Below are positions 63,638-64,000 of a stretch of 64,000 nucleotides of DNA, piece by piece; position 1 is the stretch's first letter, and the number at the start of each line of letters is the position of its first letter. A program made the position numbers and the translations under genes. The stretch is from contig NZ_LSHB01000009.1 of the NCBI RefSeq assembly GCF_001643375.1, forward strand, positions 19,993-83,992, given 5' to 3'. The notes beneath the pieces are model-generated. The model did no database searches, was not told the origin of the DNA, and saw only the letters and a list, made by a program, of their open reading frames with translations. This DNA comes from Chryseobacterium sp. FP211-J200 (GTDB lineage Bacteria; Bacteroidota; Bacteroidia; Flavobacteriales; Weeksellaceae).

Positions 63638-64000
63638 CTAGTGGGCTTTTGATTTTTCTCCGCTATTGTTTTGTACTTCCTTTTGTGCGTGCTTGTTGAT
63701 AGAATCATTAGATTGAATGTTCATGCTTTTCTCACTCACTTCGTTTCTTTCCATTTTGGTTTCACTATGCACATCACCATCGATCATCTCGGTTAGTTTT
63801 CCTGTGATGAAAACGCTTGCATCGCCCACTACCGAGGTCATTTTCATAGCACCGACCGTTTGTGTAGAGTTCATCCCGATGCTTTGGCTGCTGTTCATCC
63901 CGATGGTCTCACTGGCATTCATCCCGACGGAAGTGGTCATGCTTTCCGTAACGTTGATGTTCATGTTCTTACAGTTCAGCGTCATCGTCTCTGGTGCTGT
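63638..64000 (-). CDS. vgrG: C-terminal end of a type VI secretion VgrG spike protein (partial)
   Basis: The frame is open to the right edge (TAPETMTLNC...), giving 121 residues of the C-terminus. The visible part has the repeated short-strand pattern of the VgrG needle: INVTESMTTSVGMNASETIG, then IGMNSSQSIGMNSTQTVG. It then has KMTSVVGDASVFITGKL and ends in KHAQKEVQNNSGEKSKAH. VgrG tips the T6SS tube and carries effectors. The truncated effector follows after 2 nt, and the same tail is duplicated at 57992-58303. Confidence 0.87.
   Translation of the reverse strand, partial: TAPETMTLNCKNMNINVTESMTTSVGMNASETIGMNSSQSIGMNSTQTVGAMKMTSVVGDASVFITGKLTEMIDGDVHSETKMERNEVSEKSMNIQSNDSINKHAQKEVQNNSGEKSKAH

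Overview
The window looks like chromosome of a flavobacterium, most probably Chryseobacterium or a close Weeksellaceae relative. It is AT-rich and has a type IX secretion (Por) sorting domain, a TonB receptor with a DUF4249 partner, Bacteroidetes promoters of the TTTG/TAnnTTTG type, and VgrG-linked toxins resembling those of the Bacteroidetes type VI secretion system. This assignment comes from protein character, not from a database search.

Positions 1-18050 are a mobile island. A tyrosine integrase (16740-17879) lies against the 3' end of mnmE (18047-19432). A block of excisionase-like protein, VapE-like protein, Toprim primase and MobV relaxase follows the plan of NBU-type mobilizable elements. 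Cargo includes a HipBST toxin-antitoxin set (15082-16566). At the left edge is a MORC-type phage-defence/restriction operon: GHKL ATPase tail, Z1 helicase, PD-(D/E)XK protein and AIPR protein (3-6705).

The most remarkable cargo is at 7347-9690. A strong promoter leads into a roughly 110-nt nested RNA fold capped by a UUCG tetraloop. It is followed by an ECF-like sigma factor with an extra C-terminal HTH and, 1 nt later, a 364-residue Cas12f/TnpB-family protein. That protein lacks the RuvC catalytic acids and the whole zinc-finger/RuvC-III end. This is the architecture expected of an RNA-guided transcription activator, in which dead Cas12f, guide RNA and a dedicated sigma factor recruit RNA polymerase. 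A second structured stretch downstream of the gene could be a guide-bearing RNA.

Positions 18-51 kb are mostly ordinary chromosome: mnmE, a small LRR protein, an XRE/S24 regulator, a patatin-amidase pair, a TPR/LuxR-type regulator, a giant T9SS-secreted propeller protein, a cupin/Dabb/porin operon whose porin has an in-frame stop, and a two-component pair. A full potassium-scavenging block follows, with a sigma-54 activator, small proteins, kdpF-A-B-C, a porin, a split KdpD and a histidine kinase, and then a TonB receptor.

Positions 50.5-64 kb are a polymorphic effector/immunity island read on the minus strand and ending in the C-terminus of VgrG. Five effectors share one ~50-residue N-terminal segment and carry different C-terminal toxins: a GHSHG lipase, a metzincin-like protease, two zincin-like proteins (one frameshifted) and a truncated GH19-like enzyme. 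Each is followed by small lipoproteins or membrane proteins that are likely immunity factors. Duplicated VgrG tails, duplicated N-terminal halves, repeated toxin tails and frameshifts show that the island is being reshuffled.
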